Below are positions 1-9,708 of a DNA stretch of 64,000 nucleotides, piece by piece. Source of the stretch: Leptospira broomii serovar Hurstbridge str. 5399 (GTDB lineage Bacteria; Spirochaetota; Leptospiria; Leptospirales; Leptospiraceae). Under the pieces are notes generated by a model, which saw only the letters and a list, made by a program, of their open reading frames with translations, made no database searches and was not told where the DNA came from. Position 1 is the first letter of the stretch. Every line of letters starts with the position of its first letter. The stretch lies in NCBI RefSeq assembly GCF_000243715.2, contig NZ_AHMO02000008.1:1103001-1167000 (forward strand), given 5' to 3'. Position numbers and translations under genes: made by a program.

Positions 1-243
1 AAAAGCCGATCGCGTCCATCAACGGTTCGAATTTCCGAAAAATTTTTGAATTAAGTTTGTAAGGCGGTAAGGAATAATTTTGGTCTCGTAACGACCTTGT
101 CGGTCCGGAATTTTCCGGCTACTACTATCGGGGTCCATCTTTCTTGAGGATACTGTCCCTTAAAAACCATCCCGTGTCGAGTGTTTTGGGATGAAAAAAA
201 TGAAAAATTCGTCGAATAGAATGCAAAACGACACAAATCTCCT
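1..243. other. Window edge, no confident gene
   Basis: This stretch lies downstream of the minus-strand TPR gene. A short minus-strand frame (236 to 51, TTG start, 61 codons) sits just after an AAAGGAG sequence that overlaps the end of the TPR gene. Its composition is not clearly protein-like and I recognise no family. A GTG start nearby in another frame gives only 24 codons. I see no RNA gene or terminator here. Confidence 0.3.
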
Positions 244-2883
244 TTATTCCAAATGTCGAACGAGTTTCAAAACTTTTGGGCCTAGGACAGAATCTCCCGT
301 TTCGTGCGCGAATTTTTCCGCCAAACTTATGTCGGATTCCGAACTCGGATCCCAATTCGGAATATAATACATTCTATGAGTTCCTGCAGAAAGCCAAAAC
401 CGAGTCCAATCTAGGAAATCCTCGGATTTATCGATCCAGCCGCTACCGCTTAACGAGTCCTTAGTAAATAAAATCCGATCCGGTAAATTTCGAAAATCGA
501 TTCTTCTCTTTAACTTTCGAAAGGAAACAGAGCTCTTGCCGCAAGACCATTCGTAATCCTTTAAACCGCCTGGCGACTTTCCATAGGTCCCCAAATTCCA
601 AACTAGCATCGCTGATTTTCCGGGAAGCAATCGGACCCCGTCGAAATATTGAGGTGTAAAGGAATGCCATTGAAGATGACCGTCGCCCTCCACGGAGGCT
701 TTCGGAAACGGCTCCCCGCAGGAAGGGCCGAGTATTTTTTTCGCAACATCACCCTCGTCCCGTTTATCGAATCTGCGAAATAATTGAATGTCGATGTTAG
801 GATATTCCCGCTTTAAGTACTCCACGGCCTCCACTCCGACAAGATTCAGATACACTTGTACTTTGTCTTTTTTCGAAAATGTCTCGATTGCCGTTCGGAG
901 TGCAGACTGAGCCGAATAACTTGAAACGTTGTCCGTATTCAACTCTTTCACTTCGATTTCGGACGAATGGTCGGTGTCTTTAGAAAAGAGGTACAATTTC
1001 TTCTCTTTTTGAAATAAAGCCAAAACCGGATGGGCGACTTTTTTTAAATTCGCGTTCTTAAACGGATCGAAATCCTCCCGAGCTCGTACCGTTTCCTTGG
1101 AACGAATTTCGGACCAACTGGATTTCCACGGCTCTCGTCCAGGCGGATAAAACCCTTTGTACTTTAAAATTCTATTATGTGTTCGTATTAAAGAAAGTTC
1201 GGAAGGAGATCCTTCTTCCGCCAGATCGGAATTGGTTTCGGAATGGATCATTAGCGACAATAAATCATTAAAATATCCATGTCTCGTATAAAAATCTATC
1301 GCCGTCGTTTCCAGGTTTTTCGTTCCATAGGCAAGCGGAAGATAATTCTTAATTTCATAAATCTTATCGTCGGCATACCCCGCCGCCGCGATTTTCATCG
1401 CCTGATCTAAAAATCCTTTGACCCCGCGTGTATTTGCGGATTCACGGTGAGATAGAAAAAGACCGTTTAAGCGAATCCATTCCTCGCGATAAGACGGGTC
1501 CGTATCTTTCAGAATGCCGTAGGCCTTCGTAAATTCAATGATCGCTTTTCGTAGATTATTGGTTTTTAATTGAAGAAATCCGTGTAAGAGAGTGGCCGAA
1601 TATTCCACTCTTCTCCAGCCTTTGCTCTGTGCGAGAAAGCTTAGATCCATCGCCATTTTCGAGGCCACATCCGGCTCGTCTTCAAACAGTATTTGAATGA
1701 TCCGAAGGCGGGTAAATAGATCGTCCTCGGTTAAATTCTTGGGAGTGCTTACGGAATTGAGAGCGTCCACCGCTTTAAAGGAATTTTTGGATTTCCATAC
1801 TGCCACCGAAACCAAATCACGGGCGCTATTAATCGAAATCGGCTCGCCCAGAAACGGATGCGAAATCCGAGTAGACCAGTCCAAGAAGTCTAGGTTCAGG
1901 TAATAATCGAGAGCTTTTGCATTATCGCCGGATAAGTAGGAAAGAGCGCCCAACTTTAAATAAATTGAATTTTTATACGCTGGAGCCAATTCACCTTGTC
2001 GGTCCAAAATGTATTTCAAAACTTTCTCAGCGGAGGCAAAATCACCGTCGATTAGGTAATAATAGGCGAGTTTTTCATAAGAATGTGAAACCATTCGACC
2101 GCCCAAATTTTCGGTTACGATTCCGATTTTGCTAAAATGAACCGCGTCTTTGGACAAACCTAGCTCCGCTAAATAATCGGAAACCCCCGGTAGATAATGA
2201 CCAAGAAACGGAATATGTCTCAGTTCCGATTCTTCCGTAAAGGGAGCGATTACCCGATGTAGGTTCGTATATTCTCTTCCGTAGTCGCTTTCCCCCTGCT
2301 TGAAATCGGAGAAATATGCTCCGAGTCTTAGCGTTCTACATAGCGAATAGTATTCATTCTTGACGGAACATTTTATTTTTTCCGGAGATTTCTTATGCAG
2401 AAGAACGTTCCGTACGGAATCCGTTAGTTGCCTTGAATAGGCGTTATTATTAGGCGGATTCCAAAATTTTAGGATTTTTTCCCCGGTTCCTTTACGAGAA
2501 AAATAGATATCTTGAAAATAAGACAGGAGAACTTCCGCAAGGCCCAGATCTTTTTCCTGACGAATTAAATTCATCAAAGTGGAGAACTTAACGGAATCCT
2601 TATTTACTAATAGATACTCCCCCACTAGAAGTACGTATTCCGATTTTTGAGGTAAATTCAAGCCCTCCGGGAACTTCGAAACATCGGAATCCTTGTTGAA
2701 TACCGACTTTCCCTCGATATTAAGCGAAAAATTTCCCGGAGATCCTACCCAGCCGGAATCGTTTTTTGTTTGTGCGGATAAGGATGAACATGCTGTACAG
2801 AAAAGTAATGAATAGATGACGAGACTTCGTTCGAAGAAAAACGTAAAATTACTTAAGGAATTATGGAAAGTGTGCCGGTACAA
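244..2883 (-). CDS. TPR-repeat exported protein with CHAT-like C-terminal domain
   Basis: This is an 879-residue protein. A hydrophobic stretch at about residues 20-35, ending in Ala-Cys-Ser-Ser, suggests export, possibly as a lipoprotein, though the lipobox is irregular. The middle (roughly 260-490) has helical pairs with TPR-type spacing. The last 120 residues read like the end of a CHAT (caspase-like) domain: an LGTYG segment near 764 sits where CHAT proteins have an ATHG box, and FWLSAGTHRMYYIPNW near 829 matches the typical 'FLAAGARSVVASLWPV' block. The catalytic His appears to be Tyr, and no Cys is seen in the expected Ser-Ala-Cys position, so it is probably not a protease. The start is TTG; I see no ATG or GTG alternative before the hydrophobic stretch and no clear ribosome site. 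It lies 29 bp after gpsA, probably in the same transcript. The CHAT assignment is inference. Confidence 0.6.
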   Translation of the reverse strand: MYRHTFHNSLSNFTFFFERSLVIYSLLFCTACSSLSAQTKNDSGWVGSPGNFSLNIEGKSVFNKDSDVSKFPEGLNLPQKSEYVLLVGEYLLVNKDSVKFSTLMNLIRQEKDLGLAEVLLSYFQDIYFSRKGTGEKILKFWNPPNNNAYSRQLTDSVRNVLLHKKSPEKIKCSVKNEYYSLCRTLRLGAYFSDFKQGESDYGREYTNLHRVIAPFTEESELRHIPFLGHYLPGVSDYLAELGLSKDAVHFSKIGIVTENLGGRMVSHSYEKLAYYYLIDGDFASAEKVLKYILDRQGELAPAYKNSIYLKLGALSYLSGDNAKALDYYLNLDFLDWSTRISHPFLGEPISINSARDLVSVAVWKSKNSFKAVDALNSVSTPKNLTEDDLFTRLRIIQILFEDEPDVASKMAMDLSFLAQSKGWRRVEYSATLLHGFLQLKTNNLRKAIIEFTKAYGILKDTDPSYREEWIRLNGLFLSHRESANTRGVKGFLDQAMKIAAAGYADDKIYEIKNYLPLAYGTKNLETTAIDFYTRHGYFNDLLSLMIHSETNSDLAEEGSPSELSLIRTHNRILKYKGFYPPGREPWKSSWSEIRSKETVRAREDFDPFKNANLKKVAHPVLALFQKEKKLYLFSKDTDHSSEIEVKELNTDNVSSYSAQSALRTAIETFSKKDKVQVYLNLVGVEAVEYLKREYPNIDIQLFRRFDKRDEGDVAKKILGPSCGEPFPKASVEGDGHLQWHSFTPQYFDGVRLLPGKSAMLVWNLGTYGKSPGGLKDYEWSCGKSSVSFRKLKRRIDFRNLPDRILFTKDSLSGSGWIDKSEDFLDWTRFWLSAGTHRMYYIPNWDPSSESDISLAEKFAHETGDSVLGPKVLKLVRHLE

Positions 2884-2912
2884 AGAAGTTCGTTTCTTGG
2901 GCCGTTCGGCTT

Positions 2913-3914
2913 TCAGAGTCCTTCTCTCTTGAGATCTCGGCTCATGAGGTCCCTAACAACATCCTTCGGATTCTTATGCTCGTAAAGCATTTTATATACT
3001 TCGGTCGTAATCGCCATTTCAATCCCTAGCTTCTTTGATAACTCGTATCCGCTTTTGGAAGTTTTAACGCCTTCCGCCACTTCGGTCATTCCACCCAGAA
3101 TGGATTCTAGACTTTCTCCTTTTCCTAACCGAAAACCGACCGTCCGGTTCCGAGATGCGTCCCCGCAACATGTCAAAATTAGATCGCCCATGCCGGATGG
3201 ACCCAAAAAGGTTAACGGATCCGCTCCAAGCTTGACCCCTAATCTCGAAATTTCAGTCAGCCCTCTCGTAATTAAGGCTGCCCTGGTATTTTGCCCGAAC
3301 CCAAGCCCGTCACTGACTCCCGCCGCGATCGCAATCACATTCTTTAATGAACCCCCGACTTCGACTCCGATTACATCCGGAGTCCAATAGGTTCTAAAAT
3401 AGGTAAAACTGAAAATTTCCTGAACCTTTCTCGCGGTAGCTTCGTTTTTTGAAGCGATACTTACGATCGTGGGAACTCTTCTTACGATCTCTTTTGCAAA
3501 GCTAGGTCCGGAAAGATACGATAGATGACTATGAAATTTACCCGGCAATTCAGCCTCGAAAATCTCCGAAACCAATCTCAAACTCCCGTTCTCAATTCCC
3601 TTACTCGCAGATACGATCGGGGCTTTTTCGGGTAAGTATGCCTTGATTTCTCGTAAAATATCGGTAATTACGTGAGAAGGAGGAGCAGACACGATCATAT
3701 CCTTATTTTTTACCGCATCTTCCAGATTCGGACTGGCATTTAGATTATCCGGAAGGCGAATCCCCGGAAGGTATTTTTCATTTTGGTGATGCTCGTTGAT
3801 TTCTCTTACTAAATCCTTACTTCTCGCCCAAAGGGTCACTTCGTAACCTTTATCCGCCAATAAGGCTCCGAGGGAGGTTCCAAAACTTCCCGACCCGATA
3901 ACTCCGATCTGCAT
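2913..3914 (-). CDS. gpsA: Glycerol-3-phosphate dehydrogenase [NAD(P)+]
   Basis: GpsA reduces dihydroxyacetone phosphate to sn-glycerol 3-phosphate in the cytoplasm, the backbone for phospholipids. The 333-residue length is normal for the family. The N-terminus carries the dinucleotide-binding motif [10 protein letters not shown] (residues 7-16). The family motif around the catalytic Lys is present ([19 protein letters not shown]), followed by the substrate-site block [14 protein letters not shown] and the [12 protein letters not shown] segment. The ATG start is preceded by AAGGGG at suitable spacing. The TPR/CHAT-like gene follows 29 bp downstream on the same strand. Confidence 0.97.
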   Translation of the reverse strand: MQIGVIGSGSFGTSLGALLADKGYEVTLWARSKDLVREINEHHQNEKYLPGIRLPDNLNASPNLEDAVKNKDMIVSAPPSHVITDILREIKAYLPEKAPIVSASKGIENGSLRLVSEIFEAELPGKFHSHLSYLSGPSFAKEIVRRVPTIVSIASKNEATARKVQEIFSFTYFRTYWTPDVIGVEVGGSLKNVIAIAAGVSDGLGFGQNTRAALITRGLTEISRLGVKLGADPLTFLGPSGMGDLILTCCGDASRNRTVGFRLGKGESLESILGGMTEVAEGVKTSKSGYELSKKLGIEMAITTEVYKMLYEHKNPKDVVRDLMSRDLKREGL

Positions 3915-4089
3915 CCCAAAACCCCTTCTAAATATTGTTCGATTCTAAGGAAACGATGATCCTGTTCGGCAAACCGATCGGCGGCAAGAAAAAAATCCGG
4001 AACTCTTACCCGTTCTTTCTTACTGAAATTCTAGAAAACCTGGAAATGAGTTTACCGTCATAAATAGAAACGCTACCGTTGTCCTTCCC

Positions 4090-4782
4090 ATGCTGGACTT
4101 GCGGAAACTTCCGGGATTCAATCTTTTGGATCTATTATCAGGGAATTCTTCCCGCATTGAAAGCTCTACTAAGAGTAATTATCGCATCGCGATTCTTTTA
4201 CATTCCTTGAATAAAGTCCTCCGGAAAAAAGTCGTCGAAGGTACTGAAGATCTAGAGTCTTTAGTTTTGGATGCCGGTAGCGGAATTCTATTACTTTCAG
4301 GACATTATTGCATCAAAGGACTAACCTGGTCCAGACTTCTTAGAACGGATTACGTTAAATTCAAACTCTCGCTTCGTCCGGTGCGTGTTGAAGGGAATAG
4401 AGTGATTTTCCGAATCGAATCTTTTCGCTTATACGATCATAATCCCCGATCTTTTGATCCGATCCGATTTTTTTCCAAGGTCTTTAAGTTTCATCGAAGA
4501 TTAATTTTGGAGCAGATCGTAGAGGAAGTTCCCGAAATATTATCCCTTACCGAAGTAGGCAACGAGGTTCGGATAGATTTAAATTATTTTCTAGCGGAAA
4601 TTCCGGAAGTTGCAGGTAAGGTTTCAATCCAAAAAGTAATACCGGAAAAGGGAAACGTTTTCCTGTTCGTAAGATCCAACACGATCCTAAAACCGCTTTT
4701 AGACTTTTTCGGGCCGGATTATTTACGAATAGAACCGATATCCGAAAACGAAGACAGCCTTTTGATGCTCTGGAGAGACTAA
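4090..4782 (+). CDS. Hypothetical protein, 230 aa
   Basis: I do not recognise this family. The protein has no signal peptide or membrane segment. It has many alternating hydrophobic strands (LSLRPVRVEGNRVIFRIESF; KVSIQKVIPEKGNVFLFV), suggesting a beta-rich fold of the kind seen in small lipid-binding or DUF2993-like domains; that comparison is only impressionistic. Basic residues dominate the middle. It stands alone, diverging from gpsA and 176 bp before the metallophosphoesterase. The start ATG lacks an obvious Shine-Dalgarno, so the true start could differ. Codon use and clean length make it a likely real gene. Confidence 0.7.
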   Translation: MLDLRKLPGFNLLDLLSGNSSRIESSTKSNYRIAILLHSLNKVLRKKVVEGTEDLESLVLDAGSGILLLSGHYCIKGLTWSRLLRTDYVKFKLSLRPVRVEGNRVIFRIESFRLYDHNPRSFDPIRFFSKVFKFHRRLILEQIVEEVPEILSLTEVGNEVRIDLNYFLAEIPEVAGKVSIQKVIPEKGNVFLFVRSNTILKPLLDFFGPDYLRIEPISENEDSLLMLWRD

Positions 4783-4958
4783 AGATCTTTAGACGAGATT
4801 TTTTCTAGATTTCAAATAACTCTTCTTGGAATTCTTAAAAAGTTTGAGTCGCAAAATAAGGTTTCTGATTGGACATTCTTTGGTGCCTTTGGAGAATTAG
4901 TTTGATTACCGCTTGAACGGCGTTCAGTCGGTTTACCGTGCACTAGGAAAGGATCTTA

Positions 4959-5957
4959 ATGAAGATAATTTACCTCACGGACATTCATGACGGCCTCCGA
5001 GGCCTAAAAGAAGTCTTACTCGGAACCGAGTGTGATTTGTACCTTTTTTCCGGAGACATCATATACAAGGCCTTCTTCAATCCGGAGCGCATTATAGAAT
5101 TCGTAACCCTCCAAGAAGAGATGTATTTGATCACGGAGGATCAAAAAGAAGAAATTAATCCTTACGATTATGCGACACGAGCAGTTCGCTTTCCGGAAAA
5201 ATACCCCGCCGCAGTCATAGAAAAGTCGCACGAATACCGAAGACTCTTTAACCAAGCTTCAAAAACGATGAAGGAAAAGTACGAGCTCATCGAAATTATC
5301 ATACAAAAATATGCGAAAGCCCCTGTTCATCTATTACCGGGCAACTACGATATCGATCTTCAATATACCGCCCTGTACGAAAGAGATCTGCATAGAAAAA
5401 CGTTCGAAATGAGCGGACTAAAATTCGCGGGGTACGGCGGCGCTCCTATCATCACTTCCGGAATTCCGGAAAAATTAGCCGTTAAATTTCACGAGTATAA
5501 TAGAAACGGAAAAAGTTACAGCGAACCGGAGGATTTCTTCAATGAAGAAAAACCGGACGTTGTTGTGATACATAACCCGGCTTTCGGGTATTTGGATAAA
5601 ATTCCGAGTTTTGGGCATATAGGATCGCAAGGAATTCGTAGGTATTTGGACGATAATAGCCCCTCTTTGGTTGTTTCCGGCCACGTTCATGAAGATCAAG
5701 GGATCATAAAAAAAGGAAAAACGATTTTTTTAAATCCCTCCAATTTTGGTCCCGTGGATTCCGTTTTCGGTTTTCAGCCTGGCGGATTCTTTACCGAGCT
5801 GGAATTAGAAAACGATCTTGTAAAAAATGTAAAATTAAATAGACTATCGGATCACTCTATCCGCTGGCTTCTCGATATCGATTGTACCAGTGATAAGCTC
5901 TCGCTTATCCGGGCAAATCCTGAATCGGAAGTATCGGCAGAAGATTTTATCCGTTAG
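4959..5957 (+). CDS. Calcineurin-like metallophosphoesterase
   Basis: This 332-residue cytoplasmic protein has the classic binuclear-metal phosphoesterase motifs in order: D-I-H at residues 8-10 (TDIHDG), GD in FSGDI near 32-33, GNYD near 128, a His in VVIHNP, and GHVH near 233. An insert of roughly 70 residues between the GD and GNYD motifs is rich in charged helices and may set specificity. The substrate cannot be read from sequence. The start ATG follows AAAGG. The gene is the first of a tight four-gene run (nucleotidyltransferase 4 bp downstream, zinc-ribbon protein, recG), which suggests co-transcription. Confidence 0.88.
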   Translation: MKIIYLTDIHDGLRGLKEVLLGTECDLYLFSGDIIYKAFFNPERIIEFVTLQEEMYLITEDQKEEINPYDYATRAVRFPEKYPAAVIEKSHEYRRLFNQASKTMKEKYELIEIIIQKYAKAPVHLLPGNYDIDLQYTALYERDLHRKTFEMSGLKFAGYGGAPIITSGIPEKLAVKFHEYNRNGKSYSEPEDFFNEEKPDVVVIHNPAFGYLDKIPSFGHIGSQGIRRYLDDNSPSLVVSGHVHEDQGIIKKGKTIFLNPSNFGPVDSVFGFQPGGFFTELELENDLVKNVKLNRLSDHSIRWLLDIDCTSDKLSLIRANPESEVSAEDFIR

Positions 5958-5961
5958 CAAA

Positions 5962-6639
5962 ATGACACTTCCCGGTTTTAAAGATAGCGAAACGATAAGA
6001 AAGTTCATCGGCTTAAAAAAATTCTTTAGGTCGCATGAAACTATAATATCCAGGGAACGAATCGAAGATTTCAAGAAATTCTCCAAACTGATTAATTACG
6101 GAGGAGACGAAGTTGCGTTTGATATTCTTGGATCGCTTAACTTCGGGCAGGCGACCGTCGATTCTGACACGGATATCGTGATGTATACCCGTTGCGAAGA
6201 CACCAAAATGGGCGAGTGTGGCTTGGAAAATTGCTATAAGATCTCCTTATTTAAGCATATGTTTTTGAATTTGGTCACGTTCGAACATAATTCCAATGCT
6301 TACAAATTGGAAATCGTAGATTGCATAAACCTCAATCAATTAGAAAAGGATATCGCGGATGGAAACGAATCCTCCGCATTGATCATCCGATTCTGTTTTT
6401 ATCGATCGATTTGCAGAGGAGTAAACCGAAAACTTTTGCATAGATACGAAAACATGATTTCAGAACGTCTTCCCCTTTGGGCGAGCATTTCGAAATCAGT
6501 GGAAGAATGCTTTGATGGGATAATAACCTCTTCTCAACACACGTATTCGTTTCACAAATATGCCGGAAGATTGGAGGAAATGGGAATAAAATTACCCGGT
6601 TCGATGGCCGTCAAAATTAAGGATTATCTAAAGCAATGA
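5962..6639 (+). CDS. Nucleotidyltransferase-fold protein
   Basis: The protein has the minimal nucleotidyltransferase signature: GSLNFGQA followed by D-S-D-T-D (the Gly-Ser and two catalytic Asp residues), then a long helical part with several Cys residues (TRCEDTKMGECGLENC). I chose ATG 5962 (225 aa), 4 bp after the phosphoesterase stop, over an upstream in-frame GTG at 5890 that would overlap that gene by 68 bp. The target (nucleotide, protein or RNA) is unknown. It overlaps the zinc-ribbon gene by 4 bp (ATGA), so these genes are probably translationally coupled. Confidence 0.72.
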   Translation: MTLPGFKDSETIRKFIGLKKFFRSHETIISRERIEDFKKFSKLINYGGDEVAFDILGSLNFGQATVDSDTDIVMYTRCEDTKMGECGLENCYKISLFKHMFLNLVTFEHNSNAYKLEIVDCINLNQLEKDIADGNESSALIIRFCFYRSICRGVNRKLLHRYENMISERLPLWASISKSVEECFDGIITSSQHTYSFHKYAGRLEEMGIKLPGSMAVKIKDYLKQ

Positions 6640-7037
6640 TTACCTTTCTTACGTTGGTTGCGGCTCTGGGCGCGGCGGCCTTGTTTTTTCATGCGCTATA
6701 TTCGGTCGATACCAAGCGTATGGATAAGAAAGATGCACTCCGAAAAAAAGATCGAAATGGGGAATACGGGGATCCCAAAAAAGTCTATGGCGGAAATTGG
6801 GACCCGAATCTTCCAAGGCCTAGGATTTGTCCCGTATGCGGGAGATTATTGGAAAAGCACGAATACCTTTATGCAGTACTTTTCGAACCGGCAAGCCCCG
6901 GCATCAAACGACAAGCTCGGATTTATGGTTGCCGTTATTGTTACCTCGGATTGGATGATTCGAGTCCCGTAAAAGAGGAAATCGGAAAAGACTCTCCTCC
7001 ACCACGACCTATCCAGGATGAAGAACTCGGCCTCTGA
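6636..7037 (+). CDS. Membrane-anchored zinc-ribbon protein
   Basis: This is a 133-residue protein. Residues 2-21 form one hydrophobic segment (anchor or uncleaved signal), followed by a Lys-rich stretch. A CPVC pair near residues 67-70 and a CRYC pair near 100-103 probably bind one zinc. The C-terminal tail is acidic and Pro-rich. I know no function. It overlaps the upstream nucleotidyltransferase gene by 4 bp and the recG start by 20 bp, so it belongs to the same transcript. Confidence 0.75.
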   Translation: MITFLTLVAALGAAALFFHALYSVDTKRMDKKDALRKKDRNGEYGDPKKVYGGNWDPNLPRPRICPVCGRLLEKHEYLYAVLFEPASPGIKRQARIYGCRYCYLGLDDSSPVKEEIGKDSPPPRPIQDEELGL

Positions 7038-9138
7038 AAAAAAAACTGTCACTGTCGGATTATCCAGTCCGGTTGCAATTTTAAAGGGTGTAGGACCTAA
7101 GAAGCAGGAGGTCCTAGAAACAGTAGGAATAAAAACGCTCCAAGATCTTCTGCTTTGGTTTCCTCGCAAATACTTGGATCGAAATCTTACCGAAAATATT
7201 CTCTTGAAACAGGGGGAATCGGTAACTCTTATTTTAGAGATAATAGATTCTTATCTTGCTCACGGAAGAAAATCCAGACTTGTAGTTTCCGCTAAGACTA
7301 AAAATAACGAGTCGGTCAGTCTCGTATTCTTTAAAGGAATTCAATATTTTCGAAGAATATTGCAGTCGGGTCTGCTGATCGCAGCAACCGGCAAACTGGA
7401 ATACTTTCGCGGTTTTCAATTAATTCACCCGGATTACGAAGTTCTTTCTTACGGAGGCAACGCCGAACTAAGCGGGGAGGACCTTCCGGAATCGATTCAT
7501 ACCGGGAGAATCATACCTCTTTATTCGACGACAGAAGCGCTTCGCGAAGAGCATCTGGATTCCAGAGGATTGAGACGGCTGGTATTTCATGCATTGGAGA
7601 TTCTGGAAGGGAAAATACCGGAAATTCTCCCAAAGGAAGTCGTTACTAAAAGAAATCTTTTACAGCGAGCGATAGCGTTTAAAGAAATACATTTCCCGAC
7701 GGAAGATGGGAATTTACTGAAAGCCAGGACAAGATTTAAATACGAAGAATTATATTATTTTAATTTGTTAATAGAGTATAAAAAATCCCAACGGGCAAAA
7801 ATTCCCCGCGTATTTTGGCCTTTGCCCGTATCACCGACGGCTAAGAATCTCGTTTCTAATCTGCCTTTCCGACTTACGCAGGATCAAAAAGAAAGTCTGA
7901 TTAAGATCGAGGAAGGCACCAAGGACGATAGACCTGCGGCCTTCCTACTGCAAGGAGACGTAGGTTCCGGAAAGACTCTTGTCGCATTGTTAACGGCTCT
8001 TCGTTATACGGATAATAATATCCAAGTATGCATGGTCGCGCCGACGGAGATTCTGGCGCGGCAACACTATCAAACTGTGCTGAACTTTTTAGGGAATATG
8101 CCTTTTTTAGGAATCGAGCTTTTGGTCGGTAAAGAACCCAAAAAGACTCGCGCGGAAAAATTATACCGAATCAAAAAGGGTGAATCGTCGTTTATAATCG
8201 GGACTCATAGCGTATTTCAAGACGACGTGGAATTCAAGGATCTAGGTTTAGTCATTATCGATGAACAACATAAGTTCGGGGTGGAACAAAGGGAAAAGCT
8301 TCGAGCCAAGGGAAAAAATCCGGATATTCTCGCGATGACGGCTACTCCGATTCCTAGGACTCTTTGCTTAACCTTATACGGCGATCTGGAACTAGTCACT
8401 CTTCGAAATAGACCTGCCGGCAGAAAGCCGATTAAAACTCATTGGTTTACGAATGACAGAAGAGGCGGAGTATACAACTCCATTCGCAAATACGTCGCTC
8501 AGGGTCGCCAGTCTTATATCGTTTATCCGTTGGTGGAAGAGTCCGAAAAATCGGATCTTAAGTCCTGTATCGAGGGATATGAAACTTTAAGGAAAGAAAT
8601 ATTTCCGGAGTTTTCCGTGGGTCTACTTCACGGTAAATTGGATGCTGCGGAGAAAGATAGAGTGATGAAATCGTTTCAGCAAAATTCCATACAGATTTTA
8701 GTCAGCACCACTGTCATCGAAGTCGGGGTCGACGTACCCAATGCCTCCGTCATGGTTATCGAGCACGCGGATCGGTTTGGGATTTCTCAGCTTCATCAGC
8801 TTCGCGGACGAGTCGGTCGTGGAAGTCACGAGAGTTTTTGCATTCTCTTAACGGAATCGCAAACGACCGAGGAAGCCAAATATCGAATTCAAGCTTTATT
8901 GGATTCGGACGACGGCTTCGTCTTATCCGAAGCGGATCTTAAATTAAGGGGTCCCGGAGAACTCCTGGGGGTCCGTCAAAGCGGGCTGCCCGACTTTAGA
9001 ATCGCCGATCTGAGAGAAGATAGAGAATGGATAGAAGTTAGTAGAGAAGATGCCAAAAAATTCGGAAGCATCGGGGATCTCGAAAAATATGAGATCTCGA
9101 ATCGGTTTACGGAAGGAGCTCTCCTATTTTCGAATTAA
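7018..9138 (+). CDS. recG: ATP-dependent DNA helicase RecG
   Basis: RecG remodels stalled replication forks and branch-migrates Holliday junctions. The 706-residue protein has the N-terminal wedge/OB region (VGPKKQEVLETVGI; LLLWFPRKYLDR), then superfamily 2 helicase motifs: Walker A GDVGSGKT at about 313-320, APTEILARQH, DEQH at about 415, MTATPIPRTL, and motifs V/VI (STTVIEVGVDVPNA, QLRGRVGRG). The C-terminal DLKLRGPGELLGVRQSGLP block is specific for RecG. The start overlaps the preceding gene by 20 bp, which fits the compact operon. Confidence 0.97.
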   Translation: MKNSASEKKTVTVGLSSPVAILKGVGPKKQEVLETVGIKTLQDLLLWFPRKYLDRNLTENILLKQGESVTLILEIIDSYLAHGRKSRLVVSAKTKNNESVSLVFFKGIQYFRRILQSGLLIAATGKLEYFRGFQLIHPDYEVLSYGGNAELSGEDLPESIHTGRIIPLYSTTEALREEHLDSRGLRRLVFHALEILEGKIPEILPKEVVTKRNLLQRAIAFKEIHFPTEDGNLLKARTRFKYEELYYFNLLIEYKKSQRAKIPRVFWPLPVSPTAKNLVSNLPFRLTQDQKESLIKIEEGTKDDRPAAFLLQGDVGSGKTLVALLTALRYTDNNIQVCMVAPTEILARQHYQTVLNFLGNMPFLGIELLVGKEPKKTRAEKLYRIKKGESSFIIGTHSVFQDDVEFKDLGLVIIDEQHKFGVEQREKLRAKGKNPDILAMTATPIPRTLCLTLYGDLELVTLRNRPAGRKPIKTHWFTNDRRGGVYNSIRKYVAQGRQSYIVYPLVEESEKSDLKSCIEGYETLRKEIFPEFSVGLLHGKLDAAEKDRVMKSFQQNSIQILVSTTVIEVGVDVPNASVMVIEHADRFGISQLHQLRGRVGRGSHESFCILLTESQTTEEAKYRIQALLDSDDGFVLSEADLKLRGPGELLGVRQSGLPDFRIADLREDREWIEVSREDAKKFGSIGDLEKYEISNRFTEGALLFSN

Positions 9139-9195
9139 AAGCCTCCGAAGTTTCCGTTCGAAAGTTTTCAGCAGCGTCTAGTCTTTTAAGAAAGC

Positions 9196-9540
9196 TCAGT
9201 AAACGTAGGGAATAATTATCTTATCAGCTACCAAATTACAGTCGAATCCGCCGATCTTGAGCGAACTTAGGTTAATCAGAAGAGCCCGATTTGCACAATC
9301 ATCGACGTCCGTTTTATTATAATATTTACTTTCGTCCACGTTGGCAAGTTGATAGGAAACCAAAGCAATAATCGAAGAAGAGTTCGGATTTACGGATGCA
9401 CCGATAACGGCGCTCGTTACGATTCTATTCTTAGCCTCGTCGCCTTTTACTTTCTCAGGGATAGTAAGTCCGATCTTGTCTATCACATAGCAATTCGTAA
9501 ATAGCGCAAGCGGTAGAAAAAGAGTGGCGAGTCGTTTCAT
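9196..9540 (-). CDS. Small lipoprotein
   Basis: A 114-residue protein with a basic N-terminus, a hydrophobic core, and a lipobox-like LFTNC with Cys17 as the probable lipidated residue. The mature part has two further Cys (DDCANRALLINL; GFDCN) that may form a disulphide. The overall look (short mature part, TSAVIGASVN segment, tandem Tyr) resembles a family of small lipoproteins common in Leptospira, but I cannot name it with certainty. It converges on recG, with 57 bp between stops. Confidence 0.75.
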   Translation of the reverse strand: MKRLATLFLPLALFTNCYVIDKIGLTIPEKVKGDEAKNRIVTSAVIGASVNPNSSSIIALVSYQLANVDESKYYNKTDVDDCANRALLINLSSLKIGGFDCNLVADKIIIPYVY

Positions 9541-9708
9541 CCGGAATCTCCAAAATAGTTTTTACAAGAAATTTCGGTTTTTAAACGAACTTCAATCTAA
9601 TTTCTTCCTAAACCGAATCGGATTCGTTGATTTTTTCGCCTAGCGCTCGAGCAAGCAGTTCTTCATCGTTTACAAAAATCCCTTTTCTCTCCCTTTGTCC
9701 GAGATAAA

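Noticed and set aside
3055..3390. Plus-strand 111-codon frame inside gpsA
   Set aside because: Antisense shadow of a fully conserved gene.
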